The notes under the pieces were generated by a model. That model saw only the letters and a program-made list of their open reading frames with translations. It was not told the DNA's origin and ran no database searches. From Pseudothioclava arenosa (GTDB lineage: Bacteria > Pseudomonadota > Alphaproteobacteria > Rhodobacterales > Rhodobacteraceae): a stretch of DNA of 64,000 nucleotides. This document shows, one piece after another, positions 26,359-33,482 of the stretch; the first letter of the stretch is position 1, and each line of letters opens with the position of its first letter. The position numbers and the translations under genes are program-made. The DNA lies in the NCBI RefSeq assembly GCF_002358085.1, contig NZ_NTJD01000008.1:62001-126000 (forward strand), read 5' to 3'.

Positions 26359-26433
26359 CACCAGTGGGCGCAACGCGCTGACTGGTGGCGATCCCCCCGA
26401 ACGGGTTGGGACCGGAGGGATTCGGACCTCCGG
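26359..26433 (-). promoter_or_regulatory. Three-hairpin structured leader upstream of ffh
   Basis: On the strand read toward ffh, three hairpins follow one another. H1 is CCGGAGG/CCTCCGG (26412-26433, 8-nt loop). H2 is CCC-GTTC-GGG (26396-26405). H3 is a perfect CACCAGT/ACTGGTG outer stem with an inner GCGC/GCGC stem closed by a 3-nt loop (26359-26387). They occupy most of the ~130-nt leader predicted from the promoter at 26446-26474. No protein frame is convincing here, and the conserved 4.5S RNA tetraloop motif is absent. Confidence 0.5.
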
Positions 26434-26445
26434 GAAATCTGGGCT

Positions 26446-26474
26446 GCTATAAGAAAAAAGGCCCGCGGCGTCAA
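26446..26474 (-). promoter_or_regulatory. Predicted ffh promoter overlapping the azoR terminator
   Basis: Minus strand: -35 TTGACG (26474-26469), 17-nt spacer, -10 TATAGC (26451-26446). The -35 box is the loop of the upstream terminator, and the U-tract of that terminator lies in the spacer. Confidence 0.6.
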
Positions 26475-26483
26475 CCACGGGCC
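26453..26483 (-). terminator. Rho-independent terminator after azoR
   Basis: Minus strand: stem GGCCCGTGG/CCGCGGGCC (26483-26475 with 26468-26460), one mismatch, 6-nt loop TTGACG, followed by a run of six T. It lies 33 nt after the azoR stop. Confidence 0.85.
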
Positions 26484-26515
26484 TCGTTTCGGAGCTGGAC
26501 CGTCCTCGGGGAGGG

Positions 26516-27088
26516 TCAGGCGGCCAGATCCGCGATCTGCGCTTCGGCGCGGGCCAGAGCGGCGGCCTCGTCGACCGACACGCCTTCGGCGGTCACGAAG
26601 CTCACATCGGTGATGCCGATGAAGGCCAGAACCTGCTTGAGATAGGCCGAGGCGAGGTCATAGGCCGAGCCCTGCGGCACGCCGCCCGAGGCGTAGGCCA
26701 CGATCACGCGCTTCGGGCCGAGCAGGCCTTCGGGGCCGGCTTCGGTGTAGCGGAAGCTCTCGCCAACGCGGCAGATCTGGTCGAGCCAGGCCTTCAGCGG
26801 CGCGGTGACGCCGAAGTTGTAGACCGGCGCGCCGATCACCAGCACATCAGCGGCGCGGATTTCGTTAATCAGCGTGTCCGACAGCGCGAGCGTCTCTTTC
26901 TGTTCGTCGCTGCGGTCTTCGGCGGGGGTGTAGGCCGCGCCGATCCAGGTGCCGTCGATCAGCGGGATCGTGGTGGTGTCGCGGGTGGTCACGTCGCCGC
27001 CGAGCTTTTCGACGATATGGTCGGTCAGCTTGGTGGTGACCGAGTTCGGGCCTTTGATCGAAGAGGTGACGCGCAGGATCTTGGTCAT
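26516..27088 (-). CDS. azoR: FMN-dependent NADH-azoreductase
   Basis: 190-residue flavodoxin-fold protein of the AzoR (acyl carrier protein phosphodiesterase-like) family. The phosphate-binding start is VTSSIKGPNSVTTKL. VLVIGAPVYNFGVTAPLKAW and YASGGVPQGSAYDLASAYLKQVLAFIGITDV are diagnostic. It reduces azo and quinone compounds with NADH and probably protects against electrophiles. ATG 27088 has AGGAG at good spacing; the much longer open frame upstream runs antisense through the LysR gene. It is divergent from that LysR gene, a classic regulator-target arrangement. Confidence 0.92.
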   Translation of the reverse strand: MTKILRVTSSIKGPNSVTTKLTDHIVEKLGGDVTTRDTTTIPLIDGTWIGAAYTPAEDRSDEQKETLALSDTLINEIRAADVLVIGAPVYNFGVTAPLKAWLDQICRVGESFRYTEAGPEGLLGPKRVIVAYASGGVPQGSAYDLASAYLKQVLAFIGITDVSFVTAEGVSVDEAAALARAEAQIADLAA

Positions 27089-27124
27089 TTGGGGGCTCCT
27101 TTCAGAGGGGAGGTTGTTCTGCAT

Positions 27125-27149
27125 CTGCGAAATAGATTGTACTTTGCAG
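27125..27149. promoter_or_regulatory. Candidate LysR operator in the azoR-lysR divergent region
   Basis: An imperfect dyad CTGCGAAA - 9 nt - CTTTGCAG (six of eight positions symmetric) lies midway in the 111-nt divergent spacer. It overlaps a TACAAT -10-like box for azoR (minus strand, 27141-27136) and sits against TTGCAG...CATAAT for the LysR gene (27144-27171). It is a typical site for LysR-type dual control. Confidence 0.4.
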
Positions 27150-27199
27150 GTGTGAACGCAACTGGCATAATCGCATGGGTAATGTTCGCAGGTGCACAT

Positions 27200-28105
27200 A
27201 TGGAAATCGACAATTGGGATGAGATTCGAACCGCCTTTCAGGTTGCCCGCATCGGCACTGTCTCGGGCGCGGCCGAGGCGCTGGGCGTTCACCACGCCAC
27301 GGTGATCCGCCATGTGGATGCGCTTGAACAACGCCTTGGCACCAAGCTGTTTCAGCGCCATCCGCGCGGCTATACGCCGACCGAAGCGGGGCGGCAGGTT
27401 CTGGCTGTGGGGCAGGCGACCGAAGACCAGTTCGCCCAGCTTGCGGCGCGGATCGCGGGCGCGGGCGAAGAGATTTCCGGCGAGCTGACGGTGACCTCGC
27501 TGCTGACGCTCTCGGGGATGATCCTGCCCGCTTTGCGCAAGCTGATGGAGGATTATCCCGGTCTGCGTATTCGCTACATGACCGACGCGCGGGTGTTCCG
27601 CCTTGAATACGGCGAGGCGCATGTCGCGATCCGTGCGGGCAACCGCCCGACCGAGCCCGATAACGTAGTGCAGTCGCTGGCGCCTTTGCGGGTCGCGCTG
27701 TTTGCCTCGCCTGCCTATCTGGAGGCGCATGGCGTTCCGGCTTCTGATGACGATCTGGCGAACCACCGCTTTATCGGCTCGGATAATCGCGATGCGCGTG
27801 CGCCGTATTTCCAGTGGATGGCGGCGCGGGTGCCCGAAGATCGCGTGGTCTTTCGCGCAAACGATCAGGTCGCGCAATGGGCGGCGATCCGGCGTGGCAT
27901 GGGGATGGGCTTCCTGCCGGTGATCGAGGGGCGCAACGACTACCTGCTGACCGAGGTGATGGGCCCGCGCGAGGAATGGAGCTCGAACGTCTGGCTGGTC
28001 ACCCATGTCGACCTGCACCGCACGCCCAAGGTTCAGGCGGCGCTGCAGGCGCTCAAGGAAAGTGTGGCCGAGACCTGCTCCGAGGGCCCGCCGCCTGCGG
28101 GCTGA
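27200..28105 (+). CDS. LysR-family transcriptional regulator
   Basis: 301 residues. N-terminal winged helix-turn-helix (AFQVARIGTVSGAAEALGVHHATVIRHVDALEQ, abbreviated; residues about 10-45) and a C-terminal substrate-binding domain (GELTVTSLLTLSG onward). It is transcribed away from azoR and probably controls it and itself, responding to an azo, quinone or electrophilic ligand (inference from arrangement). ATG 27200 has AGGT 7 nt upstream and begins just before the HTH; the upstream frame is not coding. It ends 4 nt from the convergent opgC stop with no terminator between. Confidence 0.9.
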   Translation: MEIDNWDEIRTAFQVARIGTVSGAAEALGVHHATVIRHVDALEQRLGTKLFQRHPRGYTPTEAGRQVLAVGQATEDQFAQLAARIAGAGEEISGELTVTSLLTLSGMILPALRKLMEDYPGLRIRYMTDARVFRLEYGEAHVAIRAGNRPTEPDNVVQSLAPLRVALFASPAYLEAHGVPASDDDLANHRFIGSDNRDARAPYFQWMAARVPEDRVVFRANDQVAQWAAIRRGMGMGFLPVIEGRNDYLLTEVMGPREEWSSNVWLVTHVDLHRTPKVQAALQALKESVAETCSEGPPPAG

Positions 28106-28109
28106 GCGC

Positions 28110-29285
28110 TCAAGCGGCGCGGCGGTCCTGCGCTGCGGCGTCTGCGGATTGCGCGGCCAGTGCCACGGGTTTCTTCGGCTTGATCCGTTCGCGGATCAGC
28201 GCCAGCCCATATTGAATCGCCAGCCCGCCAAGGATCAGTGCGGTATCTTGCAGCGTGCCCGCCGGATGCACCGCCTTCACCGCCTGCCCGAAGATCGCGA
28301 GGATCGTGCCGGTGGCAAAGACCGGCAGCGAGTGGCGACCAAGGATGCGCAGGGGCTCGGCCAGGCGCGAGCCGGCAAAGCGCGGCACGATCCCCGGCAG
28401 CGACAGCACATAGGCCAGCGCGAGGACATGCAGCAGACGCGGCGCCGAGACATAGGTCTTGTCAAAGCCCGCGATGTAGAAGGGCACGTTCCACTGCTGG
28501 AGCTGCCAGGACACATGGCCAAGCCCCTCCATCAGCATCGGCGAATTCACCCAAAATGCGCATAGCACCAGATACCCGCCCGCGAGCCAGCCGAGCCAGC
28601 GTTTGACCGGCACGAAGCGTTCGCCCCGGCGCAGCGCCAGCCCGGTCAGCAGCCCGAGCGAGAACAGGATTTGCCAGGCGAAGGGGTTAAAGAACCACCC
28701 GCCCTTGAACGGGTAATTCGGAAGATCCAGCCGGAAGGTGCCGACCAGCACCCAGAAGCCGATCGCAAAGGCCAGAAGCCCGCGCGGGCTGCGTTGGCCC
28801 AGCCGGATCAGGAATGGCGCGCCCAGCAGCAGCACCGCATACATCGGCAGGATGTTCACATAGCCCAGCTGGTGCCCGAGCGTCGCGATCCCGATCAGGA
28901 AGGCCAGCGGCTCGGTGGTCAGCGGGCGAAAGGCGTTCTTGGTCAACATCTCTTCGGCGCCGAACCACAGCGCTGCGGCCGAGACGATCGCGATCGCCCA
29001 GGCAGCGGTGAAGATATGCACGAGATAGAGCGTCCAGGCCCGGTGCCAGACCTTGCGCAGCGCGGCCCAGTTCAGCCCGTCGATCAGTCGCGGCCCATAG
29101 GCCAGCGCGGCGGACACGCCCGCCATGAAGACAAAGGCCTCGGCCGCGTCCGACATGCCGAAATTGCGCGAGGTGAAGTTCTCGTAGATCTGGCCGGGGA
29201 TGTGGTTGATGAAAATCATCACCAGCGCGAGGCCCCGGAAAAAGTCGATCCGCGGGTCGCGCAGCGATTTGACGGGCTCAGCCAT
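28110..29285 (-). CDS. opgC: Osmoregulated periplasmic glucan succinyltransferase OpgC
   Basis: 391-residue integral membrane protein of the OpgC acyltransferase family that adds succinyl groups to periplasmic glucans. It starts with RDPRIDFFRGLALVMIFINHIPG, the conserved catalytic-side opening, and continues with about ten membrane helices (NYPFKGGWFFNPFAWQ, VLALAYVLSLPG). ATG 29285 has AGGAG 8 nt upstream and overlaps the opgH stop by 8 nt. It is the last gene of opgG-opgI-opgH-opgC, the order reported for Rhodobacter sphaeroides. Confidence 0.93.
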   Translation of the reverse strand: MAEPVKSLRDPRIDFFRGLALVMIFINHIPGQIYENFTSRNFGMSDAAEAFVFMAGVSAALAYGPRLIDGLNWAALRKVWHRAWTLYLVHIFTAAWAIAIVSAAALWFGAEEMLTKNAFRPLTTEPLAFLIGIATLGHQLGYVNILPMYAVLLLGAPFLIRLGQRSPRGLLAFAIGFWVLVGTFRLDLPNYPFKGGWFFNPFAWQILFSLGLLTGLALRRGERFVPVKRWLGWLAGGYLVLCAFWVNSPMLMEGLGHVSWQLQQWNVPFYIAGFDKTYVSAPRLLHVLALAYVLSLPGIVPRFAGSRLAEPLRILGRHSLPVFATGTILAIFGQAVKAVHPAGTLQDTALILGGLAIQYGLALIRERIKPKKPVALAAQSADAAAQDRRAA

Positions 29286-31038
29286 GGGCGTGCTCCTGTT
29301 CGGACGGCGCGGCGCTCCAGCGGCCGAGGATTTCGTCATGTAGGGCGACGACCGGAGGCGTGGCGATCTCGGAGGGGACGCGCATCAGCGGCGAGCGTGC
29401 GGGCTGCGAGGACCACCACAGCACCACCGGCGCAAACACCATCGGCAGGCCCACCGGCAGCAGCCAGAAGATCAGGTTCGGGGCGAGGAAATAGCTCGCG
29501 AAGAGCACGATCAACCCGGTCGAGGTGATCCAATGCGCGGCGGCGAAACCTTCGGCCAGCGTCAGGCGCCCGTCGCCCCGGTTGTTGGTCGGCCAGCCGC
29601 CATCGCGGCCCGCCAGCACCTGAAACACCGAGCGCGTCGCGAACATCAAGAGGATCGGTGCGGTCAGCGAGGAAAACGCGAGCTCCGCCACGGTCGAGGC
29701 CAGTGCCAAGGTCGCGCCGCCAAAGCCGCGCGCGATCCCCAGAACACCTGCTCGCAGCGCGATCAGGATCTTGGGCACGAACAGGAGCCCGAAGATCCCC
29801 AGCGCCAGCCCGATCGCTTTCGAGGCCTCGGAGGGCGGGAAATAGGGGAAGGGCCAGTAGGGCTCGGGGAAATAGTCGATCGGTTTCGCCATCAGCGGCG
29901 CGAGGATCGAGGCGGTCAGGAAGGCCAGCCAGAACAGCGGCGCGATATAGGCCATGATGCCCTGCGCAAAGACAAACCGCGACCAGGGCTTCAGCCCCGG
30001 CGCGCCGATCACCCGGCTGTGCTGCAGGTTGCCCTGACACCAGCGCCGGTCGCGCTTGGCGTGGTCGACGATATTCTCGGGGCCTTCCTCGAAGGAGCCT
30101 TCAAGATCGTCATCAAGCCGCACCACCCAGCCCTGGCGGGCCAGCAGCGCCGCCTCGACGTAATCGTGGCTCATGACATGGCCGCCGAAGGGGGGCGCGC
30201 CGCGCAGCACCGGCAGGCCGCAGCTTTCGGCAAAGGCGCGCACCCGGACGATCGCGTTATGGCCCCAGAACGGGCCGGTCCGCCCCTGCATCAGCGCAAG
30301 GCCGCGTGCGAAGACGGGGGAGAAGAAGCTGGCCGAGAATTGCATCGCGCGGCCAAAGCGCGATTGCGCGCGGATCACCTTGGGCAGGGTCTGCAACAGG
30401 CCCAGGCGCGGCTCGGCCTCGATCCGGCGGATCATCTGCAGGATCGTCTCGCCCTCCATCAGGCTGTCGGCGTCAAGGATCAGCGCGTAGTCATAGGCCG
30501 CGCCCGAACGGGTGATGAAATCCTCGATATTGCCGGCCTTCTTGCCGGTGTTCATCGCGCGGCGGCGGTAAAAGAACCGCCCCTCGCCACCGGTTTCCTC
30601 GACGAGCTTGGCGAACAGCAGACGCTCTTCGTTGGCGATCTCGTCCTTGCGGGTGTCCGAGAGCACGGCGAAATGGATCTGCGCCGGATCGGCGGTCGCC
30701 GCCAGCGAGGCATGCATCGCGGCGAGGCGCGAAAACGAGGTGCGCGGGTCCTCGTTATAGACCGGCATCAGGATCACGGTGCGGCCGCGGATCGGCGCCG
30801 AGGGATCGACGGGCGGGGCCTTGGGGCGCGAAAACAGCCCGATCAACGCCTGCGCCGCGCCCCAGGCCAGCCAGAGCGTGGAAATCAGGATCAGCAGCGC
30901 GCGGATCACATCGAGCACATCCAGCCCGTCTGCCGAGCCGAACTGCACGAAAAGCCAGAAGGCCCCCAGCCCTGCAAGAGCCGAGAGCCCGAGCGCGAAA
31001 GCGCGCAGCGCAAAGAGGGCGCCGCCGGTGGGAGGCAT
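29278..31038 (-). CDS. opgH: Glucan beta-glucosyltransferase OpgH
   Basis: 586-residue polytopic GT2-family enzyme that polymerises UDP-glucose into the beta-glucan backbone and passes it to the periplasm. Two N-terminal membrane helices are followed by the GT2 domain: VILMPVYNEDP, LDADSLMEG (DxD), FWGHNAIVRVRAF, GGHVMSHDYVEAALL and RDRRWCQGNLQH (QxxRW-type). Four to five C-terminal helices follow. It is shorter than E. coli OpgH at the N-terminus (the separate opgI may supply that part) and lacks the long C-terminal tail. The ATG follows the opgI stop by 3 nt. Confidence 0.95.
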   Translation of the reverse strand: MPPTGGALFALRAFALGLSALAGLGAFWLFVQFGSADGLDVLDVIRALLILISTLWLAWGAAQALIGLFSRPKAPPVDPSAPIRGRTVILMPVYNEDPRTSFSRLAAMHASLAATADPAQIHFAVLSDTRKDEIANEERLLFAKLVEETGGEGRFFYRRRAMNTGKKAGNIEDFITRSGAAYDYALILDADSLMEGETILQMIRRIEAEPRLGLLQTLPKVIRAQSRFGRAMQFSASFFSPVFARGLALMQGRTGPFWGHNAIVRVRAFAESCGLPVLRGAPPFGGHVMSHDYVEAALLARQGWVVRLDDDLEGSFEEGPENIVDHAKRDRRWCQGNLQHSRVIGAPGLKPWSRFVFAQGIMAYIAPLFWLAFLTASILAPLMAKPIDYFPEPYWPFPYFPPSEASKAIGLALGIFGLLFVPKILIALRAGVLGIARGFGGATLALASTVAELAFSSLTAPILLMFATRSVFQVLAGRDGGWPTNNRGDGRLTLAEGFAAAHWITSTGLIVLFASYFLAPNLIFWLLPVGLPMVFAPVVLWWSSQPARSPLMRVPSEIATPPVVALHDEILGRWSAAPSEQEHAHG

Positions 31039-31041
31039 GGC

Positions 31042-31257
31042 TTAGAGCCGGGCGCCCGCGGAGGGCGCGTTATGGCCGCCGGGCAGCACGTGGCCCAGCA
31101 GGCGCCGCAACAGCCCGGCCTCGGGCTCGATCTCCTGCAGCGGCATCGCCATCGGCGCGTCGGGCAGGGCGAAGCGGGCGGTCTCGATCACCGCTTCGTC
31201 GACAAGGGTCATGGGCGTGGCTCGGGGAGGAAGCGCAGCAATCATGATTTGATCCAT
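31042..31257 (-). CDS. opgI: Small protein OpgI of the glucan operon
   Basis: 71 residues between opgG and opgH, overlapping the end of opgG by 16 nt. It reads MIAALPPRATPMTLVDEAV... and ends with an amphipathic LLRRLLGHVLPGGHN region. R. sphaeroides opgGIH contains a small gene of this kind at this position, of unknown function. The ALPP/MAMPLQ stretches recall the cytoplasmic N-terminus of long OpgH proteins, so OpgI may be a detached OpgH N-terminus (inference). Starts at 31245 or 31212 are also possible. No membrane segment is visible. Confidence 0.75.
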   Translation of the reverse strand: MDQIMIAALPPRATPMTLVDEAVIETARFALPDAPMAMPLQEIEPEAGLLRRLLGHVLPGGHNAPSAGARL

Positions 31258-32888
31258 TGATAGGCCCAGATCTCGGTCAGTTTCCGGCTCCAGCCGGCGA
31301 GATGGGCGGAAAGTTCGACGGTGGCGTCTTTCTCGGCGTGAATGTCGACCACGAGGCGCCAGAGGTTCTCGGAGGGGACCTTGAACAGCACCTCGGTGCG
31401 CAGTTCGCCATTGATGACGCTGACCACGGGCTTGATCTTGTCGGCGGCTTCAGGCGGCAGATGCGCCAGCGGGCCGCCGGCGAAATCGACCACGAACTTG
31501 CGCGTGCCGTCCTTGTTCTCGACGCCCGAGACGCCGCCTTCGCCGGCGCGCGCGGCCTTGACATAGGCCAGCTCGCCATCCTCTTCGGGTGTCAGGTCGC
31601 CCCAGATCAGGCGATAGGAAAACTCGCGGCTCTCGCCGGCGCGGGCCTTGGCCTCGGGCACCCAGAAGGCCACGATATTGTCGTTCACCTCAAGATCCGA
31701 CGGGATCTCGACCAGACGCACCGCGCCATGGCCCCAGTCGCCGATCGGCTCGACGCGCACCGAGGGGCGGCGCTCGTAATGCGAGGTCGCGTCCTGATAT
31801 TGCTCGAAGTCGCGCTCGCGCTGATAAAGCCCGAAGCTTTGCGGGGTAGCTTCGGCGAAATAGGACGACGCCAGCCGCAGCGGGTTGTTCAGCGAGCGCC
31901 AGACCCGGTCGCCGCCCGCCCGCGTGATCGCCAGCCCGTCGCTGTCATGCACGCGCGGGCGGAAATCGTCGAAACGGTCGCGGTTGCGGTCGCCATAGAG
32001 GAACATCGAGGTCAGCGGCGCGATGCCGAGTTGCTCGATATCGGCGCGGAAGAACAGCCGCGCGGTCACCTCGATCTCGGTGTTCAGGCCGGGCGTGATC
32101 GCGAAACGATAGGCCCCGGTGAGCGAGTCGCTCTCCATCGCGGCGAAGACCGTCATCGTGCTGTTGCCCGGCTCGGGGCGGGTGATCCAGAACTTGGTGA
32201 AGCGCGGGAATTCCTCGGCCACCGAAAGCCCGGTGTTCACCGCCAGCCCGCGTGCCGAAAGCCCGTAGAGCGAGCCGCGGCCGAGCGCGCGGAAATAGGA
32301 GGCGCCCTGAAAGGCGATCAGCTCGTCGAAGACGTCGGGACGGTTGAGCGGATTGTGCAGGCGGAAGCCCGCGACGCCGGGCAGGGTCTCGCCCTGCGGC
32401 GCATGTGCGGCGGCCTCGCGTTCGTAGATGAAATCCGAAGTCGAGAAGTCCATCGGGCGCGCTTCGGTGCCCGAGACCTCGAACATGTGGATCGGCTCCT
32501 TGAACAGCCAGCCGAGGTGGAAGGCGTGGAGCTGGAACCGCGACGCCTCGATCTCGGCAAAGCGCGCGCGCACCGGATCGAAGCGGATCAGGCGGTAGTC
32601 GTCATAGGTCAGGCCCGAAAGGAACCCCTCGGGCAGGCTTCCGCGCGCGGCCGGGGCCGATTGCGCCGCCAGACGCATCTCTTCGGTCAGCAGATCGAAG
32701 GAAAACGGCAGGCCGGATTGCTGCGGCGCGGCAACGGGCATTTCCGTCGCCTCGGCGGCGGTTTCCGGGGCCGTTTCCTGCGCGCGCAGCCCGCCGGGCA
32801 GAACGCAAAGCGCCGCCAGGCCGCAGGCGCTGCTCAGGAGGGTGCGGCGGGTCGGCGAGGCAGGGGCAGGGCGATGTGCGTGGCTCAT
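31242..32888 (-). CDS. opgG: Periplasmic glucan biosynthesis protein OpgG
   Basis: 548-residue periplasmic protein. A Tat-type signal is likely: SPTRRTLLSSACGLAALCVLPGG has the twin arginine. The OpgG/MdoG catalytic domain runs from FSFDLLTEEMRLAAQ, with GLTYDDYRLIRFDP, LHAFHLGWLFKEPIHMFEV, GASYFRALGRGSLYGLSARGLAVNTG (abbreviated) and VHDSDGLAI. A C-terminal Ig-like domain follows. The family forms or trims beta-1,6 branches on the glucan backbone. It is the first gene of opgGIHC. Confidence 0.95.
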   Translation of the reverse strand: MSHAHRPAPASPTRRTLLSSACGLAALCVLPGGLRAQETAPETAAEATEMPVAAPQQSGLPFSFDLLTEEMRLAAQSAPAARGSLPEGFLSGLTYDDYRLIRFDPVRARFAEIEASRFQLHAFHLGWLFKEPIHMFEVSGTEARPMDFSTSDFIYEREAAAHAPQGETLPGVAGFRLHNPLNRPDVFDELIAFQGASYFRALGRGSLYGLSARGLAVNTGLSVAEEFPRFTKFWITRPEPGNSTMTVFAAMESDSLTGAYRFAITPGLNTEIEVTARLFFRADIEQLGIAPLTSMFLYGDRNRDRFDDFRPRVHDSDGLAITRAGGDRVWRSLNNPLRLASSYFAEATPQSFGLYQRERDFEQYQDATSHYERRPSVRVEPIGDWGHGAVRLVEIPSDLEVNDNIVAFWVPEAKARAGESREFSYRLIWGDLTPEEDGELAYVKAARAGEGGVSGVENKDGTRKFVVDFAGGPLAHLPPEAADKIKPVVSVINGELRTEVLFKVPSENLWRLVVDIHAEKDATVELSAHLAGWSRKLTEIWAYQWIKS

Positions 32889-33482
32889 ATTTTCAGTTGC
32901 ATCTCATGCAGTTCCGGCGGTCTGAACCGCACGGCGATATCGCGTGGTCCATAGCCACAGAGATTGTCAACTTGCAAGAGAGTTCAAGGGGCGCCCGCCG
33001 TCACACCAACGTTATTCGGCGCCAAATCGGCGGATTTGCCATGCTTTGCCGATCGGCAAGGCGAAACGGGCGAATTCCCGCCGATTCTGCGACTGCAAAG
33101 GTGGTTTTCGTGCAGGTGCAAAGGGCGGCGATTCCGGGGCGAATCGGGCTGTGGTTTCGGGTCGCGGAGCGGTCGGGGCCCGGTGTGCCCTCTGACGCTG
33201 CGTTAGTCCGCGCCGGACCCTGAGAGCGGTGTGGTGGAGCAGGCGGGTGCGCTTTGGGCGCAGTGGGCGGGTCTGATCGGTTTTCGGGCGGTCCAGTCAG
33301 AACGTGAGGCATGCAGAGGTGCCAAACGCGGCGGAAAACCCCCGAAATCCGGCGGAAATTGCCCGGTTCTCCTTGACAGGCGAGGGGGCGCAACGCAGTT
33401 AAGGATGACCTCGCGAAAACTGGCCGAAGCGCAGGAAAATGCGCCCCGATAAGGCCCGCCAAAGAACGGACCCGGAGAGAGA
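32889..33482. other. Divergent intergenic region between opgG and mrpA
   Basis: 594 nt without a convincing gene. It carries the mrp promoter near 33373 and, on the minus strand, a TTGACA at 32970-32965 about 80 nt upstream of opgG, which could be the opg -35 although no good -10 follows at 17 nt. Two sizeable minus-strand frames (33001-33495 and 33203-33760) are Pro/Arg/Ser-rich, run into mrpA antisense, and are judged non-coding. Confidence 0.5.
33373..33401 (+). promoter_or_regulatory. Candidate promoter of the mrp operon
   Basis: A perfect -35 TTGACA (33373-33378) with a 17-nt spacer to CAGTTA (33396-33401), about 80 nt before mrpA. The -10 is weak. Confidence 0.4.

Noticed and set aside
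26359-26433. The hairpin region as the 4.5S (SRP) RNA gene ffs
   Set aside because: The conserved GGAAGGAAGCAG-type tetraloop and asymmetric loop of SRP RNA are missing, although AGGTCCG occurs. It is kept only as a structured leader.
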